Assembly: GCF_040957575.1 (NCBI RefSeq)
Contig: NZ_CP162602.1
Location: forward strand, 496,001-560,000
Source of the DNA: Vibrio sp. HB236076
GTDB lineage: Bacteria; Pseudomonadota; Gammaproteobacteria; Enterobacterales; Vibrionaceae
DNA: 64,000 nt
Reading direction: 5' to 3'
Shown: piece after piece, positions 27,814 through 37,108 of the stretch
Position numbering within the stretch: the first letter of the stretch is position 1
Layout of the letters: every line of letters begins with the position of its first letter
Notes under the pieces: generated by a model
Database searches by the model: none
What the model was told of the DNA's origin: nothing
The model's input: the letters and a program-made list of their open reading frames with translations, nothing else
Position numbers and translations under genes: made by a program

Positions 27814-28512
27814 ATGATGATGATCATTCGGCCAGCAGAGCAGCGAGGTGTGGGGGATTTTGGTTGGTTAAAAAGCCGTCACAGCTTTTCGTTTGGACAA
27901 TATTACGATCCTAATCACATGGGTTTTTCTTCACTGAGAGTGATCAACGAAGACCATGTCGCCCCTGAGGCAGGGTTTGACACTCATGGTCACAAAAATA
28001 TGGAGATCATCAGTTATGTCATTGCTGGGGCACTCAAGCACCGGGACAGTCAAGGTCACGAGCAGCTTTTACCCGCCGGTGAATTTCAGGTGATGAGTGC
28101 AGGCAAAGGGATTTACCACAGTGAGTACAATGCCTCTCACCAAGCGCCTGTGCACTTTTTACAAATTTGGATTGAACCGAATGAGTTTGACAGTGAGCCG
28201 AGTTATCAGCAACAAGCCTTTTCGGTGTCGGAGGGATTGACCGTCATCGCCGGGCCGAAGGACTCTGGCGCGCCATTAACACTGAGACAGGACGCTTGGA
28301 TACATCAGTTGTACTTAACAAATGGGCAGCACTATCAACAGTCTGTGAAGTCTCATCGACACTACTATGTGCATGTGGTCAAAGGGATGCTTGAGATAGA
28401 CCAACAAAGGTTATCGTCTGGGGACGGCGCAAAGATAAGCTCAACCAACACGATTGATTACCAGCAGCTTGGTGAAGAACCGGTTCAAGTGCTTATTTTT
28501 GATCTGGTATAG
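27814..28512 (+). CDS. Pirin family protein (YhhW-like)
   Basis: A 232-residue bicupin. The N-terminal cupin has the metal ligands in THGHKNMEII and YHSEYN (two His, His, Glu), as in E. coli YhhW, which has quercetin 2,3-dioxygenase activity in vitro; the natural substrate is unknown. GAGGAGGG sits directly before the ATG. Co-transcribed with DoxX. Confidence 0.88.
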   Translation: MMMIIRPAEQRGVGDFGWLKSRHSFSFGQYYDPNHMGFSSLRVINEDHVAPEAGFDTHGHKNMEIISYVIAGALKHRDSQGHEQLLPAGEFQVMSAGKGIYHSEYNASHQAPVHFLQIWIEPNEFDSEPSYQQQAFSVSEGLTVIAGPKDSGAPLTLRQDAWIHQLYLTNGQHYQQSVKSHRHYYVHVVKGMLEIDQQRLSSGDGAKISSTNTIDYQQLGEEPVQVLIFDLV

Positions 28513-28573
28513 CGTCAGTCTCAGGCTCTAAGGCGCGCTTGGGGCGCGCACTTAAATTAATGATAACGGCGGT

Positions 28574-29116
28574 TTATGGCGATTTCGACGCATGACACAA
28601 AGATAAACTCAAGGCGATGGCACTGGTTATCGCCTGCTTTTTTATCACCGGCCAGCTGTGAAGTACCCCTTCATATAACACATACAACGCTTCTTTTTGA
28701 TCCCATAATTGCGTCGTTGACATCACATGCTCGATCACATCCATTTTATGCCTTTTCAACATCTCAAACATGGCCGTATTGTGTGGGTGAGCGGCAACTG
28801 CACCGTGGAACAAACAGCCATTAGGGGCTTCATTTTCTAGCCAACTTTCTACCTGATTCCAAAAGGTGTTCAGGGCTTCGGGAGCCGAACGTGACGCCTT
28901 GTCTGCCGAAATGAAGTCAAGATAGCGTTGATGACGGTGCTCTAGTGCCAACAAAATCATCTCTTCTTTTGAAGGACAGTATTTATACAGTGTTCTTAGG
29001 CTCACTTGTGCCTTTTCTTTAAGCCCATCAACCCCAAGCTCAGTAAACCCGTGTTGAGTAAAGGCCTGTTCTAGGTTAGCGGCAATTTTTAGGTGTGTTT
29101 TATTCATAATTGACAT
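28574..29116 (-). CDS. TetR-family regulator
   Basis: A 180-residue TetR repressor with HTH at about 12-55 (VDGLKEKAQVSLRTLYKYCPSKEEM) and a variable ligand domain. Divergent from an EamA exporter across a gap that holds a near-perfect inverted repeat starting one base before this gene's ATG, so autorepression and exporter control are likely. Ligand unknown. No clear Shine-Dalgarno; ATG 29107 is an alternative start. Confidence 0.85.
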   Translation of the reverse strand: MSIMNKTHLKIAANLEQAFTQHGFTELGVDGLKEKAQVSLRTLYKYCPSKEEMILLALEHRHQRYLDFISADKASRSAPEALNTFWNQVESWLENEAPNGCLFHGAVAAHPHNTAMFEMLKRHKMDVIEHVMSTTQLWDQKEALYVLYEGVLHSWPVIKKQAITSAIALSLSLCHASKSP

Positions 29117-29117
29117 T

Positions 29118-29162
29118 GTAGAACGATCACTGTATTTTTGGCAAGTATAGTGATCGTTCTAC
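29118..29162. promoter_or_regulatory. TetR operator overlapping a sigma70 promoter
   Basis: GTAGAACGATCACT (29118-29131) and AGTGATCGTTCTAC (29149-29162) are exact inverse copies 17 bp apart. A plus-strand promoter, TTGACA (29110-29115), 17-bp spacer, TATTTT (29133-29138), runs through the left arm, so repressor binding would block the EamA gene. Confidence 0.75.
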
Positions 29163-29181
29163 TTTTGATTGGGTTGGTACC

Positions 29182-30108
29182 ATGGTGAATATAAAAATAT
29201 ACGGCGTCATATTGGGACAAATTGGACTGGTGTTGGCGTGGAGTTCTGGATTTATTGGCGGCAGTTTAGCCGCGCAAACGGACTCAATTTATACGGTGCT
29301 TTTTTGGCGATTTTTATGCGCGTCTTGCATTTTATTGCCTTTGACCGCAGTGCGTTTAACCAAGTTAACCGCGCAACAATGGCGCAATCAGATCAGTATC
29401 GGAACGCTGGCGATGTTTGGGTATCTGGCCACGATGATCTCGGCGATAGAAATGGGGATCTCACCGGCATTAGCGGCTCTGATTACGGCGCTACAACCGA
29501 TGCTTACCGCCACATTATCCACCATCATGCTCAAAACCAGAATGTCGTTAACACAATGGCTGGGCTTACTGATGGCATTGTTTGGGGTCATGCTGCCGGT
29601 TATTGAGCAAATGTCATTGGGTACGGGGTATTTGCCAATTGGCTTAGCGCTGTCGAGTACGGTATGCATTGTATGGGCGACGCTCATCAGCCAGCAGCAG
29701 AAGTCGCCAGTGACAGTGGCCAGTTCATTGACGATTCAGTGCCTTATTTCCTGCGTGTTGTTTTTGCCACTGGCGCTGTATGACCACGGAGTGAGTTGGG
29801 ATATGAGCCATTCATTTTTGCTCTCGGTTTCTTGGTTTGTTGTGTTTTCAACCTTTTGCGCTTATGGCCTGTATTGGTGGGTACTGTCAAAGACATCGGC
29901 GAATCACGTGGCCTTGTTAATGTATTTTACCCCGCCTTGTACGTCTGTCTGGGCTTGGTTGATGTTTGATGAGCCGATCAAAGCCACGGTATGGGTTGGC
30001 GCTGGTATGATTGTTATCGGCGTGCTTTTTGCCCACCGTTCCTCGAGATCGTTATCCTGTCAGCCTATTAGAGAGCAGCAATCAAAATCGGTGTCGGTGT
30101 CAAAGTAG
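29182..30108 (+). CDS. EamA/DMT-family transporter
   Basis: A 308-residue inner-membrane protein with about ten helices in two EamA repeats (VLAWSSGFIGGS early, then a second half ending in MYFTPPCTSVWAWLMFDEPI). This superfamily exports metabolites or drugs; substrate unknown. Controlled by the divergent TetR gene, judging by the operator between them. Confidence 0.88.
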   Translation: MVNIKIYGVILGQIGLVLAWSSGFIGGSLAAQTDSIYTVLFWRFLCASCILLPLTAVRLTKLTAQQWRNQISIGTLAMFGYLATMISAIEMGISPALAALITALQPMLTATLSTIMLKTRMSLTQWLGLLMALFGVMLPVIEQMSLGTGYLPIGLALSSTVCIVWATLISQQQKSPVTVASSLTIQCLISCVLFLPLALYDHGVSWDMSHSFLLSVSWFVVFSTFCAYGLYWWVLSKTSANHVALLMYFTPPCTSVWAWLMFDEPIKATVWVGAGMIVIGVLFAHRSSRSLSCQPIREQQSKSVSVSK

Positions 30109-30183
30109 GATGGATAGCGGTGAGGCAAGCACTTCATTATTCAGTATTTTGCTCGCATAAATACAGAGGTTGTTGGCAATAAC

Positions 30184-30201
30184 TTGACCCGCTTGGTCGA
30201 A
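30184..30201. promoter_or_regulatory. RutR-box-like site upstream of rutR
   Basis: TTGACCCGCTTGGTCGAA resembles the RutR box TTGACCANNTGGTCAA, but the two half-sites are one base further apart. Possible autoregulation. Confidence 0.35.
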
Positions 30202-30262
30202 TTATTGCGGCCGTAATGTTAATCTTAACGCCAACCTAATTGTAGGATGTGAAGGGTTTTTG

Positions 30263-30961
30263 ATGAGTAAATCTGATGGATTAAACAGTCTCGATCTCAA
30301 CGATGCGTCGATGGAAAGAGTGGTCAAGGCGCCAACCACCAATCGCCGCCGACAAAATTATATCAATAAGCAAAATCATATTTTGACCTCTGCGCTCAAA
30401 GTGTTTTCTCGTTATGGTTATTACGGCACGACGATAGAGCAAATTGTTCAAGAAGCCGATATTTCTAAAGCCAATCTCTTTTATTATTTCAAAAGTAAAG
30501 AAGCCCTTTACCTTAAAATTTTAGAAAATATCCTCACCGATTGGCTCGCTCCGATTCGGGGCTTTGATGTGGATGAAGACCCGTATCAGGCTTTGTCGAA
30601 TTATATTCGCTTAAAGCTGGAATTATCTCGAGACCAACCCGAAGCGTCGAAATTATTTTGTTTTGAAATCATGCAAGGGGCGCCTATTTTTGGTGATTAT
30701 TTGTCGGGGCCTTTAAAAAGTCTAATCAAAGAAAAAACCGCGGTAATGAACTTGTGGATGGAGCAGGGCAAATTAAAACCCATTGAGCCTGAGCATTTGA
30801 TTTTTATGATCTGGTCAACCACCCAGCACTACGCCGATTTCCAAGTTCAAATCCAAGCGATTACCGGTAAAAACCTGTCAGACAAACGATTTTTTGAGTC
30901 GACCTGCCGTGAAATTCAATCGATGATTTTTAGCGGTGTGATGCCTGAGCCTCGTGCTTAA
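30263..30961 (+). CDS. rutR: Pyrimidine-responsive TetR regulator RutR
   Basis: A 232-residue TetR protein with HTH at about 38-85 (FSRYGYYGTTIEQIVQEADISKANLFYYF). The C-terminal half keeps RutR-type ligand segments (RDQPEASKLFCFEIMQGAP; MIWSTTQHYADF). RutR binds uracil and thymine and releases the rut promoter. ATG 30263 follows GAAGG. Same strand as rutABCDEF, 223 bp upstream, with a weak hairpin (30960-30978) after its stop. Confidence 0.9.
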   Translation: MSKSDGLNSLDLNDASMERVVKAPTTNRRRQNYINKQNHILTSALKVFSRYGYYGTTIEQIVQEADISKANLFYYFKSKEALYLKILENILTDWLAPIRGFDVDEDPYQALSNYIRLKLELSRDQPEASKLFCFEIMQGAPIFGDYLSGPLKSLIKEKTAVMNLWMEQGKLKPIEPEHLIFMIWSTTQHYADFQVQIQAITGKNLSDKRFFESTCREIQSMIFSGVMPEPRA

Positions 30962-31050
30962 GGCATTTTTCTTGCCTTCTTCTCCTTCCTAACATTGTTC
31001 GTTTTTTGCTCTTTTATGGTGCTCTCTGCACCTTTTTTGTTCAATATTTA

Positions 31051-31066
31051 TGGACCATATGGTCTA
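31051..31066. promoter_or_regulatory. RutR operator upstream of rutA
   Basis: TGGACCATATGGTCTA contains the perfect 12-bp core GACCATATGGTC and matches the RutR box TTGACCANNTGGTCAA at 13 of 16 positions or better, with canonical spacing. Confidence 0.75.
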
Positions 31067-31119
31067 AATTAGACTGAATGTTTTATATAAATTATTGTTT
31101 TTAAATGATTTTATAAAAT

Positions 31120-31135
31120 TGGCACAAAGATTGAT
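31120..31135 (+). promoter_or_regulatory. Sigma54-type promoter for rut operon
   Basis: TGGCAC-N5-TTGAT fits the sigma54 -24/-12 consensus TGGCAC-N5-TTGCA with one substitution at the critical C. It is 50 bp upstream of rutA. The E. coli rut operon is NtrC/sigma54 dependent, so nitrogen control is plausible. Confidence 0.6.
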
Positions 31136-31184
31136 ATAGATCATTGCAAGCAATAAATGACAAAAATGGACTTAAGGAGTTTAT

Positions 31185-32276
31185 ATGCAAATCGGTGTTT
31201 TTATTCCAATCGGAAACAATGGCTGGCTCATCTCGGAAAATGCGCCGCAATACATGCCTACTTTTGATCTCAATAAAGAAGTGGTGTTAAGAGCAGAGCA
31301 CTATGGAATGGACTTTGCGCTTTCTATGATCAAGCTTCGCGGCTTTGGTGGTAAGACCGAATTTTGGGATCACAATTTAGAATCCTTTACTCTGATGGCC
31401 GGTCTGGCAGCGGCGACCTCAAAAATCAAGCTCTACGCCACTGCGGCAACCTTAACTCTGCCGCCAGCGATTGTGGCGCGTATGGCGTCGACCATTGACT
31501 CTATTTCTCACGGCCGTTTTGGTGTCAACCTGGTGACGGGCTGGCAAAAACCGGAATACAGCCAAATGGGCATGTGGCCAGGCGATGAGTTTTTCTCAAC
31601 CCGTTACAACTACTTGTCAGAGTATGCGCAAGTCTTGCGCGATCTTTGGGATACCGGCGTTTCCGATTTTAAAGGCGAACACTTCACGATGAACGATTGC
31701 CGAGTCAGTCCGAAACCGTCGCAGAGAATGAACATCATTTGTGCGGGTTCTAGCGATGCGGGCATGGCGTTTTCTGCCGAGTATGCCGATTACAATTTTG
31801 TGTTTGGCAAAGGCGTAAACACCCCGACAGCGTTTGCACCTGCGACCGAACGTTTGGCCAAAGCGACCGAGAAAACCGGCCGCGATGTGACCTCGTTTGT
31901 GCTCTTTATGATCATCGCCGATGAAACCGACGAAGCGGCACGAGCAAAATGGGAAAGCTATAAAGAAGGCAAAGACGAAGAAGCCTTGCAGTGGCTGAGC
32001 GATCAAGCGGCGGCCGATAAAAAGTCGGGCACTGATACCAATGTGCGCCAGATGTCGGATCCGACCTCTGCCGTCAACATCAACATGGGGACCTTAGTCG
32101 GTTCTTATGAAACGGTGGCGCGATTACTCGATGAAGTCGACAGTGTGCCAGGCACCGGCGGTGTGTTGTTGACCTTTGACGACTTTGTCGAAGGCGTTAC
32201 CAACTTTGGCGAACGCATTCAGCCATTAATGAAAAGTCGTCAACACGTGACCATTGAAGGGGAGTACGCCGCATGA
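31185..32276 (+). CDS. rutA: Pyrimidine monooxygenase RutA
   Basis: A 363-residue flavin-dependent monooxygenase of the luciferase-like superfamily that opens the uracil ring at N3-C4 to a ureidoacrylate (peroxy)acid, using FMNH2 supplied by RutF. Full length compared with E. coli. Typical segments: [31 protein letters not shown], and [22 protein letters not shown] precedes the ATG. ATGA overlap with rutB. Confidence 0.95.
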   Translation: MQIGVFIPIGNNGWLISENAPQYMPTFDLNKEVVLRAEHYGMDFALSMIKLRGFGGKTEFWDHNLESFTLMAGLAAATSKIKLYATAATLTLPPAIVARMASTIDSISHGRFGVNLVTGWQKPEYSQMGMWPGDEFFSTRYNYLSEYAQVLRDLWDTGVSDFKGEHFTMNDCRVSPKPSQRMNIICAGSSDAGMAFSAEYADYNFVFGKGVNTPTAFAPATERLAKATEKTGRDVTSFVLFMIIADETDEAARAKWESYKEGKDEEALQWLSDQAAADKKSGTDTNVRQMSDPTSAVNINMGTLVGSYETVARLLDEVDSVPGTGGVLLTFDDFVEGVTNFGERIQPLMKSRQHVTIEGEYAA

Positions 32277-33004
32277 TCGCAGAGAGTGTTTCAGGTTATG
32301 CCCTAGAATCTGGTGTCGATGACTCTGTGGTGGTTCGTGCTCAACCGGAAAATTTGGCCATTAAACCGAGTGAAACGGCCTTGATTGTCGTGGATATGCA
32401 AAACGCGTATTCCACCATTGGTGGCTACCTTGACTTGGCAGGCTTTAATGTCGATCACACTGGCCCGGTGATTGAAAATATCAATACCGTGATTGAAGCC
32501 TCTCGTCAGGCCGGCATTCAAGTGGTTTTTTTACAAAACGGTTGGGACAAAGGCTATCAAGAAGCCGGTGGGAAAGGATCGCCAAACTGGCATAAGTCGA
32601 ATGCGTTAAAGACGATGCGAAAAAAGCCGGAGCTAGAAGGGCAATTTTTATCCAAAGGCGGCTGGGATTACCAACTGGTCGATCAGTTAACGCCAAAAGA
32701 ACAGGATTGGGTGATCCCCAAAACGCGTTATAGCGGCTTTTTTAATACCAACCTCGACACCATGTTGCGTTCGCGTGGTATTCGCAACCTCGTGTTTACC
32801 GGTATCGCGACCAATGTTTGTGTTGAGTCGACCTTAAGAGATGGATTTCACCTCGAGTATTTCGGCCTGGCGCTTTCTGATGCGACGTATCAGGCCGGCC
32901 CACGTAGCGCCCATGATGAAGCGCTCAACAACATTAAAACCTTTTTTGGATGGGTAGCGACAGTCGATGATTACGTTACGGCTATCGCTCAACAAGGAGA
33001 GTAA
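32273..33004 (+). CDS. rutB: Ureidoacrylate amidohydrolase RutB
   Basis: A 243-residue isochorismatase-fold hydrolase cleaving ureidoacrylate to aminoacrylate and carbamate. Catalytic Asp in IVVDMQNAY, Lys in [10 protein letters not shown] and nucleophile Cys in [11 protein letters not shown] are present. Start overlaps the rutA stop by four bases. Confidence 0.95.
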   Translation: MIAESVSGYALESGVDDSVVVRAQPENLAIKPSETALIVVDMQNAYSTIGGYLDLAGFNVDHTGPVIENINTVIEASRQAGIQVVFLQNGWDKGYQEAGGKGSPNWHKSNALKTMRKKPELEGQFLSKGGWDYQLVDQLTPKEQDWVIPKTRYSGFFNTNLDTMLRSRGIRNLVFTGIATNVCVESTLRDGFHLEYFGLALSDATYQAGPRSAHDEALNNIKTFFGWVATVDDYVTAIAQQGE

Positions 33005-33007
33005 TCA

Positions 33008-33397
33008 ATGCCAAAACAAGTTGTTATGCCAGCAGGCACCAGTACCCCTATCGCCCCGTTTGTTCCCGGCACCTTAGCCGATGGCGTGGTCTATGTTTCA
33101 GGAACGCTGCCGTTCGACAGTGAAAATAACGTGGTTTACCCGGGGGATGCCGCCGCGCAAACTCGCCATGTGCTCGAAACCATTCAAAGTGTGGTGGTGG
33201 AAGCAGGCGGCACCATGGACGATGTCACTTTTAATATGATCATGATTAAAGACTGGCAAGACTACGCCAGTATCAACCAAGTGTATGCCGAGTTTTTCCC
33301 GGGCGATAAGCCGGCGCGTTATTGCATTCAGTGTGGCTTAGTCAAAGAAGAAGCCTTAATTGAAATTGCCACTATCGCTCATGTTGGCGTGAAATAA
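33008..33397 (+). CDS. rutC: 3-aminoacrylate deaminase RutC
   Basis: A 129-residue RidA/YjgF-family protein. The family arginine and cysteine are in [18 protein letters not shown]. It speeds removal of toxic aminoacrylate during uracil catabolism. Begins 3 bp after rutB with AGGAG overlapping the rutB stop. Confidence 0.94.
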   Translation: MPKQVVMPAGTSTPIAPFVPGTLADGVVYVSGTLPFDSENNVVYPGDAAAQTRHVLETIQSVVVEAGGTMDDVTFNMIMIKDWQDYASINQVYAEFFPGDKPARYCIQCGLVKEEALIEIATIAHVGVK

Positions 33398-33412
33398 CCA
33401 CGAGGGGTTGGC

Positions 33413-34198
33413 ATGGTGTTTTATCAAACGTACCCCTCAATAGAAACCGCAAAGGGGACAGTTGTTCTGTCCTCTGGTTTGGGCGGCTCACACTTGTATT
33501 GGCAACCTCAGGTCGCCTCATTACAGAAAAATTTTAATGTGGTGGTTTACGATCACCTTGGCACTGGTCGCAGCAAAGCCAGTTTGCCAGACGATTACCA
33601 CATTAAAGATATGGCAAAGGATGTCCTCGAGCTGATCGACGACGTAAACCAAGGTCCGGTACATTTTATTGGTCATGCCATTGGCGGCTTAATCGGTTTA
33701 GAGGCGGCGGCCATGGCACCAGAAAAGCTGGCCAGTTTGGTGTTGGTCAATGCGTGGGATAAGACCGATGCACACACCAAGCGCTGTTTTGAAATTCGCA
33801 AGTCGATCTTAGTCAACACCGGGTTAGAAATGTATCTCAAGGCGCAACCGTTATTTCTTTACCCCGCGCAATGGATGAAAGAACACCGGGCCGAATTAGA
33901 TCAAGAGCTGGCCCATTTGCTCAAGGCCGACATTGATACCGACAATCTGAAAAAGAGGATAAAGGCCGCTGAGCAATACGATGGGCGAGATAAATTGAGC
34001 GCGATAAAAACCCCCACAGCGGTGATCGTGAGTTTGGATGATTTACTCGTGCCGTTTTCTTGTTCGGCGCAATTGTTTGAACAACTGGACAATGCGCAGT
34101 TGTTCGAAATGAACCACGGGGGTCATGCGTGTAATCTGACCCGAGCAAAGCAGTTTAATGCACTGCTCGATGACTTTTATCAACAGCAAATTCACTAA
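33413..34198 (+). CDS. rutD: RutD alpha/beta-hydrolase-fold protein
   Basis: A 261-residue alpha/beta-hydrolase fold protein thought to assist aminoacrylate/malonic semialdehyde steps. The nucleophile elbow reads GHAIGG, with Ala where a serine would be; E. coli RutD has the same change (GHALGA), so this is a family trait. Other shared segments: [27 protein letters not shown]. Confidence 0.93.
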   Translation: MVFYQTYPSIETAKGTVVLSSGLGGSHLYWQPQVASLQKNFNVVVYDHLGTGRSKASLPDDYHIKDMAKDVLELIDDVNQGPVHFIGHAIGGLIGLEAAAMAPEKLASLVLVNAWDKTDAHTKRCFEIRKSILVNTGLEMYLKAQPLFLYPAQWMKEHRAELDQELAHLLKADIDTDNLKKRIKAAEQYDGRDKLSAIKTPTAVIVSLDDLLVPFSCSAQLFEQLDNAQLFEMNHGGHACNLTRAKQFNALLDDFYQQQIH

Positions 34199-34224
34199 CC
34201 CTAATGAAATCACAAGGAAGGATG

Positions 34225-34800
34225 ATGTCAGCAATGATCGACCAATTGTTTGATAACGCGAGAACGCAAAATGGCTGGTTAGACAAGCCTGTCACGCAGG
34301 CGCAAATTGAAGAGCTGTACCGTTTGACGGCGCTGGGCCCAACCTCGGCCAACTGTTGTCCAGCGCGTTTTGTGTTTATTACCTCCAAAGAAGGAAAAGA
34401 AAAGTTAGCGCCTTGTTTGTCGAAAGGCAATTTGGAGAAAACCATGACAGCGCCGGTGACCGTCATTGTTGCTTTCGATAAGCAATTTTACGACGCCTTA
34501 CCCAAGCTTTTCCCACACGGCGACGCCAAAAGTTGGTTTACCTCAAGCGAAGACTTTGCCAAAGAAACAGCAATGAGAAACAGCTCGATGCAAGCGGCGT
34601 ACATGATCATGGCGGCGAGGGCAATGGGCTTAGATACGGGGCCGTTATCGGGGTTTGATGTCGATGCGGTTAATAAGACCTTTTTTGCCGACGGTCAGTG
34701 GCAGGTGAATCTACTGATCAACCTAGGTTACGGGGATGCGAGCAAAGTGTATGACCGCTTGCCAAGACTTTCTATCGATGAGGCCTGTTTTTATGAATAG
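34225..34800 (+). CDS. rutE: Malonic semialdehyde reductase RutE
   Basis: A 191-residue nitroreductase-fold flavoprotein that reduces malonic semialdehyde to 3-hydroxypropionate. It follows E. coli RutE along its length ([51 protein letters not shown]). Several ATGs (34204, 34222, 34225) are in frame; AAGGA is best spaced for 34225. Confidence 0.93.
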   Translation: MSAMIDQLFDNARTQNGWLDKPVTQAQIEELYRLTALGPTSANCCPARFVFITSKEGKEKLAPCLSKGNLEKTMTAPVTVIVAFDKQFYDALPKLFPHGDAKSWFTSSEDFAKETAMRNSSMQAAYMIMAARAMGLDTGPLSGFDVDAVNKTFFADGQWQVNLLINLGYGDASKVYDRLPRLSIDEACFYE

Positions 34801-35347
34801 CAACCAAACCGCAATCAAAACCGCACAACCCAGTGAAGCGATGACTTGGATTGATTTTTCGAGCGATCACGCCCAAGGGGTAGAGGCGTTTAAAAATGGC
34901 ATGGCTTGTTTAGGCTCAGCGGTGAATGTGATCACCACCTGCGTCGATGGCCAATACGCCGGTTTTACCGCCACCGCGGTGACCAGTGTCAGTGATACGC
35001 CACCGAGTTTACTGGTGTGCCTCAATCGAAATTCGTCGGTGTTTAACACCTTTAAAAACGCGACTCACTTGTGTGTGAATACGCTTTCGGCCCAGCAGGC
35101 GGCAATTTCGGGCTTGTTTGCCGGTAAACTAACCCAACAAGAGCGCTTTGAATCGGTTGATTGGCAAGCTTTTATTACCGGGTCGCCGGTGATTGAAGGG
35201 TGTAATCACGCATTTGATTGCCAAATTAGCCAGCGGCTCGATTCTGGGACACACGTGATTTTAATTTGTGACATCCTCGGCGTTGCCAATCACAAAGACA
35301 CGTCCAATCTGGTCTACTTTAATCGCCAGTATCACGAGCTGTATTAA
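34793..35347 (+). CDS. rutF: Flavin reductase RutF
   Basis: A 184-residue flavin reductase of the split-barrel family, providing reduced FMN to RutA from NADH. Motif [41 protein letters not shown] is typical (given here as positions about 42-82). ATG 34793 overlaps the end of rutE and has GAGG eight bases before; an in-frame earlier ATG at 34736 lies deep in rutE and is rejected. Confidence 0.92.
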   Translation: MNSNQTAIKTAQPSEAMTWIDFSSDHAQGVEAFKNGMACLGSAVNVITTCVDGQYAGFTATAVTSVSDTPPSLLVCLNRNSSVFNTFKNATHLCVNTLSAQQAAISGLFAGKLTQQERFESVDWQAFITGSPVIEGCNHAFDCQISQRLDSGTHVILICDILGVANHKDTSNLVYFNRQYHELY

Positions 35348-35416
35348 CGCACTGGCTTTGGGTCACAACAGAGTCACGAGCTGAAACTAAACACATCAAT
35401 GTCAAGGAGGAGTGCG

Positions 35417-35497
35417 ATGTACGATGGTGAATGCATGATGTGGTTTATTCGTTATGAATATCAACCGCTCACCCCAACAGAATCGGAACAAGATTAA
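35417..35497 (+). CDS. 26-codon small ORF between rutF and the NCS1 permease
   Basis: ATG at 35417 preceded by AAGGAGGAG, one of the strongest Shine-Dalgarno sequences in the window, then 26 sense codons and TAA. The peptide starts MYDGECMMWFIRYEYQ and ends with an acidic TESEQD tail; the middle is aromatic and amphipathic, too short for a clear membrane helix. In the 206-bp gap between two same-strand genes of the uracil locus, so it would be co-transcribed. Not a family I recognise. Could be a small regulator of the permease or a leader-type peptide. Confidence 0.6.
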   Translation: MYDGECMMWFIRYEYQPLTPTESEQD

Positions 35498-35553
35498 GCG
35501 ATCAAAAAGCAATTTTACGATTACACAGTCATCAAAGGAATGAGGACGTAATA

Positions 35554-37047
35554 ATGAAGACGGAAATGAACAAGGTCGGTGATTTCTATGAATTAGACAT
35601 CGGCACCGATCTTGAACAAAGCAAACATTTCAACCAAGACTTAGCGCCGACCAAGGTCAAAGAGCGCACATGGAATAAATGGAATATTGCCGCCTTGTGG
35701 GTTGGAATGGCGATTTGTGTCCCCGCTTATACCCTAGGTGGGGTATTAACCGCCTACTTTGGTCTATCGGTAACTGAAGCGCTGGTTACCATTTTAATTG
35801 CCAATATTGTGGTGCTAATCCCGTTGACTCTCAATGCGATGGCCGGCACAAAATACGGTATCCCTTTCCCCATTTTGCTGCGTTCTTCTTTTGGTATCAA
35901 AGGGTCAAATATTCCGTGTTTGATTCGCGGTTTTGTCGCCTGCGGATGGTTTGGCATTCAAACCATGTTTGGCGGGTTAGCGATACACTTGTTTTTATCG
36001 GAAATCTCTTCGAGTTGGGCGAGCTTAGGCGGCACCGGTGAAGTGCTGGGCTTTTTCCTGTTTTGGGCACTGAACATTCTGGTGGTGATCAAAGGCGCTA
36101 ACTCAATCAAATGGCTTGAAACCTTATCGGCGCCTATTTTGTTTGCGGTCGCATTGGGTTTGCTGTTTTGGGCCAGTGATAAAGTCTCTTACACCGAGAT
36201 TTTGGCCACGCCAGCGAACCGACCTGCCGACGCCGGTTTATGGACTTACTTTTTGTCTGGTTTGACGGCCATGGTGGGCTTTTGGGCGACCTTATCACTG
36301 AACATTCCTGACTTTAGCCGTTACGCGAAAACGCAAAAAGATCAGGTAGTGGGTCAAATTCTCGGTTTGCCGCTGACCATGTTTATGTTTGCGGCATTGG
36401 GCGTTGTGTTAACGGCGGCTTCTGAGCCTTTATTTGGTCAAGTAATTTCAGACCCGGTCACCATGATAGGTCAAATTGACAGCCCAATCGGGGTGGCGAT
36501 TGCCATGTTGTTAATCATTATCGCGACGCTGTCCACCAACACCGCGGCCAATGTGGTGTCGCCAACCAACGATTTTCAGAACATTGCTCCAGCCTACATC
36601 AACCACACTAAAGGCGTGTTGATGACCGGGTTGCTAGGTTTGGTGCTGATGAGTTGGGAGCTGATGAAAAAACTCGGTTGGATCGAATCGGATATCAGTA
36701 TTGAGTCGACCTTATCCAATTGGCTGTTGGGGTATTCCAGTTTGTTAGGGCCTATCGCTGGCATCATGATTGTTGATTATTTCCTCATCAAAAAACAGTC
36801 GCTCAATGTGATTGCTTTGTATCAAGAAGGTGCGCACCCGAGTGTGAACTGGATCGGCATGTTTGCCTTTTTGATCCCGATGGCGTGTACCTTTGTGGCG
36901 ATCAGTTTTGACGTTTTAACTTGGTTTTATCACTACGGCTGGTTTACTGGGGCTTTTGCGGGTGCCTTGTTGTATTACTTGGGGTGTCGTTATGTCCCTC
37001 GTAGTGTCAGCTCGTTAACGCCCAGCACCGTCAATACAGCGAAGTAA
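35554..37047 (+). CDS. NCS1-family nucleobase:cation symporter (probable uracil permease)
   Basis: A 497-residue inner-membrane carrier with about 12 helices. NCS1 hallmarks: TWNKWNIAALWVGMAICVPAYTLGG, the IPFPILLRSSFGIKGSN loop, NIPDFSRYAK and the late ATLSTNTAANVVSPTNDF. It belongs with the PucI/Mhp1 group (allantoin, hydantoin, uracil). In E. coli the rut carrier RutG is an NCS2 protein, so here an unrelated family fills that slot. Substrate inferred from context. Confidence 0.85.
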   Translation: MKTEMNKVGDFYELDIGTDLEQSKHFNQDLAPTKVKERTWNKWNIAALWVGMAICVPAYTLGGVLTAYFGLSVTEALVTILIANIVVLIPLTLNAMAGTKYGIPFPILLRSSFGIKGSNIPCLIRGFVACGWFGIQTMFGGLAIHLFLSEISSSWASLGGTGEVLGFFLFWALNILVVIKGANSIKWLETLSAPILFAVALGLLFWASDKVSYTEILATPANRPADAGLWTYFLSGLTAMVGFWATLSLNIPDFSRYAKTQKDQVVGQILGLPLTMFMFAALGVVLTAASEPLFGQVISDPVTMIGQIDSPIGVAIAMLLIIIATLSTNTAANVVSPTNDFQNIAPAYINHTKGVLMTGLLGLVLMSWELMKKLGWIESDISIESTLSNWLLGYSSLLGPIAGIMIVDYFLIKKQSLNVIALYQEGAHPSVNWIGMFAFLIPMACTFVAISFDVLTWFYHYGWFTGAFAGALLYYLGCRYVPRSVSSLTPSTVNTAK

Positions 37048-37057
37048 CTTTTTATGT

Positions 37058-37081
37058 GGTGGCCAGCGCCTGCTGGCCACC
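37058..37081 (+). other. Strong hairpin between permease and ribB
   Basis: GGTGGCCAGC-GCCT-GCTGGCCACC: perfect 10-bp GC-rich stem with a 4-nt loop, without a U-tract. It is not an intrinsic terminator by the usual rule; it may protect upstream mRNA or tune ribB expression. Confidence 0.6.
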
Positions 37082-37108
37082 AATGAACCAAGGATGGAGA
37101 TATAAATC

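Noticed and set aside
31018..31032. GGTGC-TCTCT-GCACC as an NtrC site
   Set aside because: NtrC sites have the arms the other way round (GCACC...GGTGC), so the dyad is real but not a canonical NtrC box.
37048..37108. FMN riboswitch before ribB
   Set aside because: The gap is only 61 bp and mostly one hairpin; the RFN element needs well over 100 nt.
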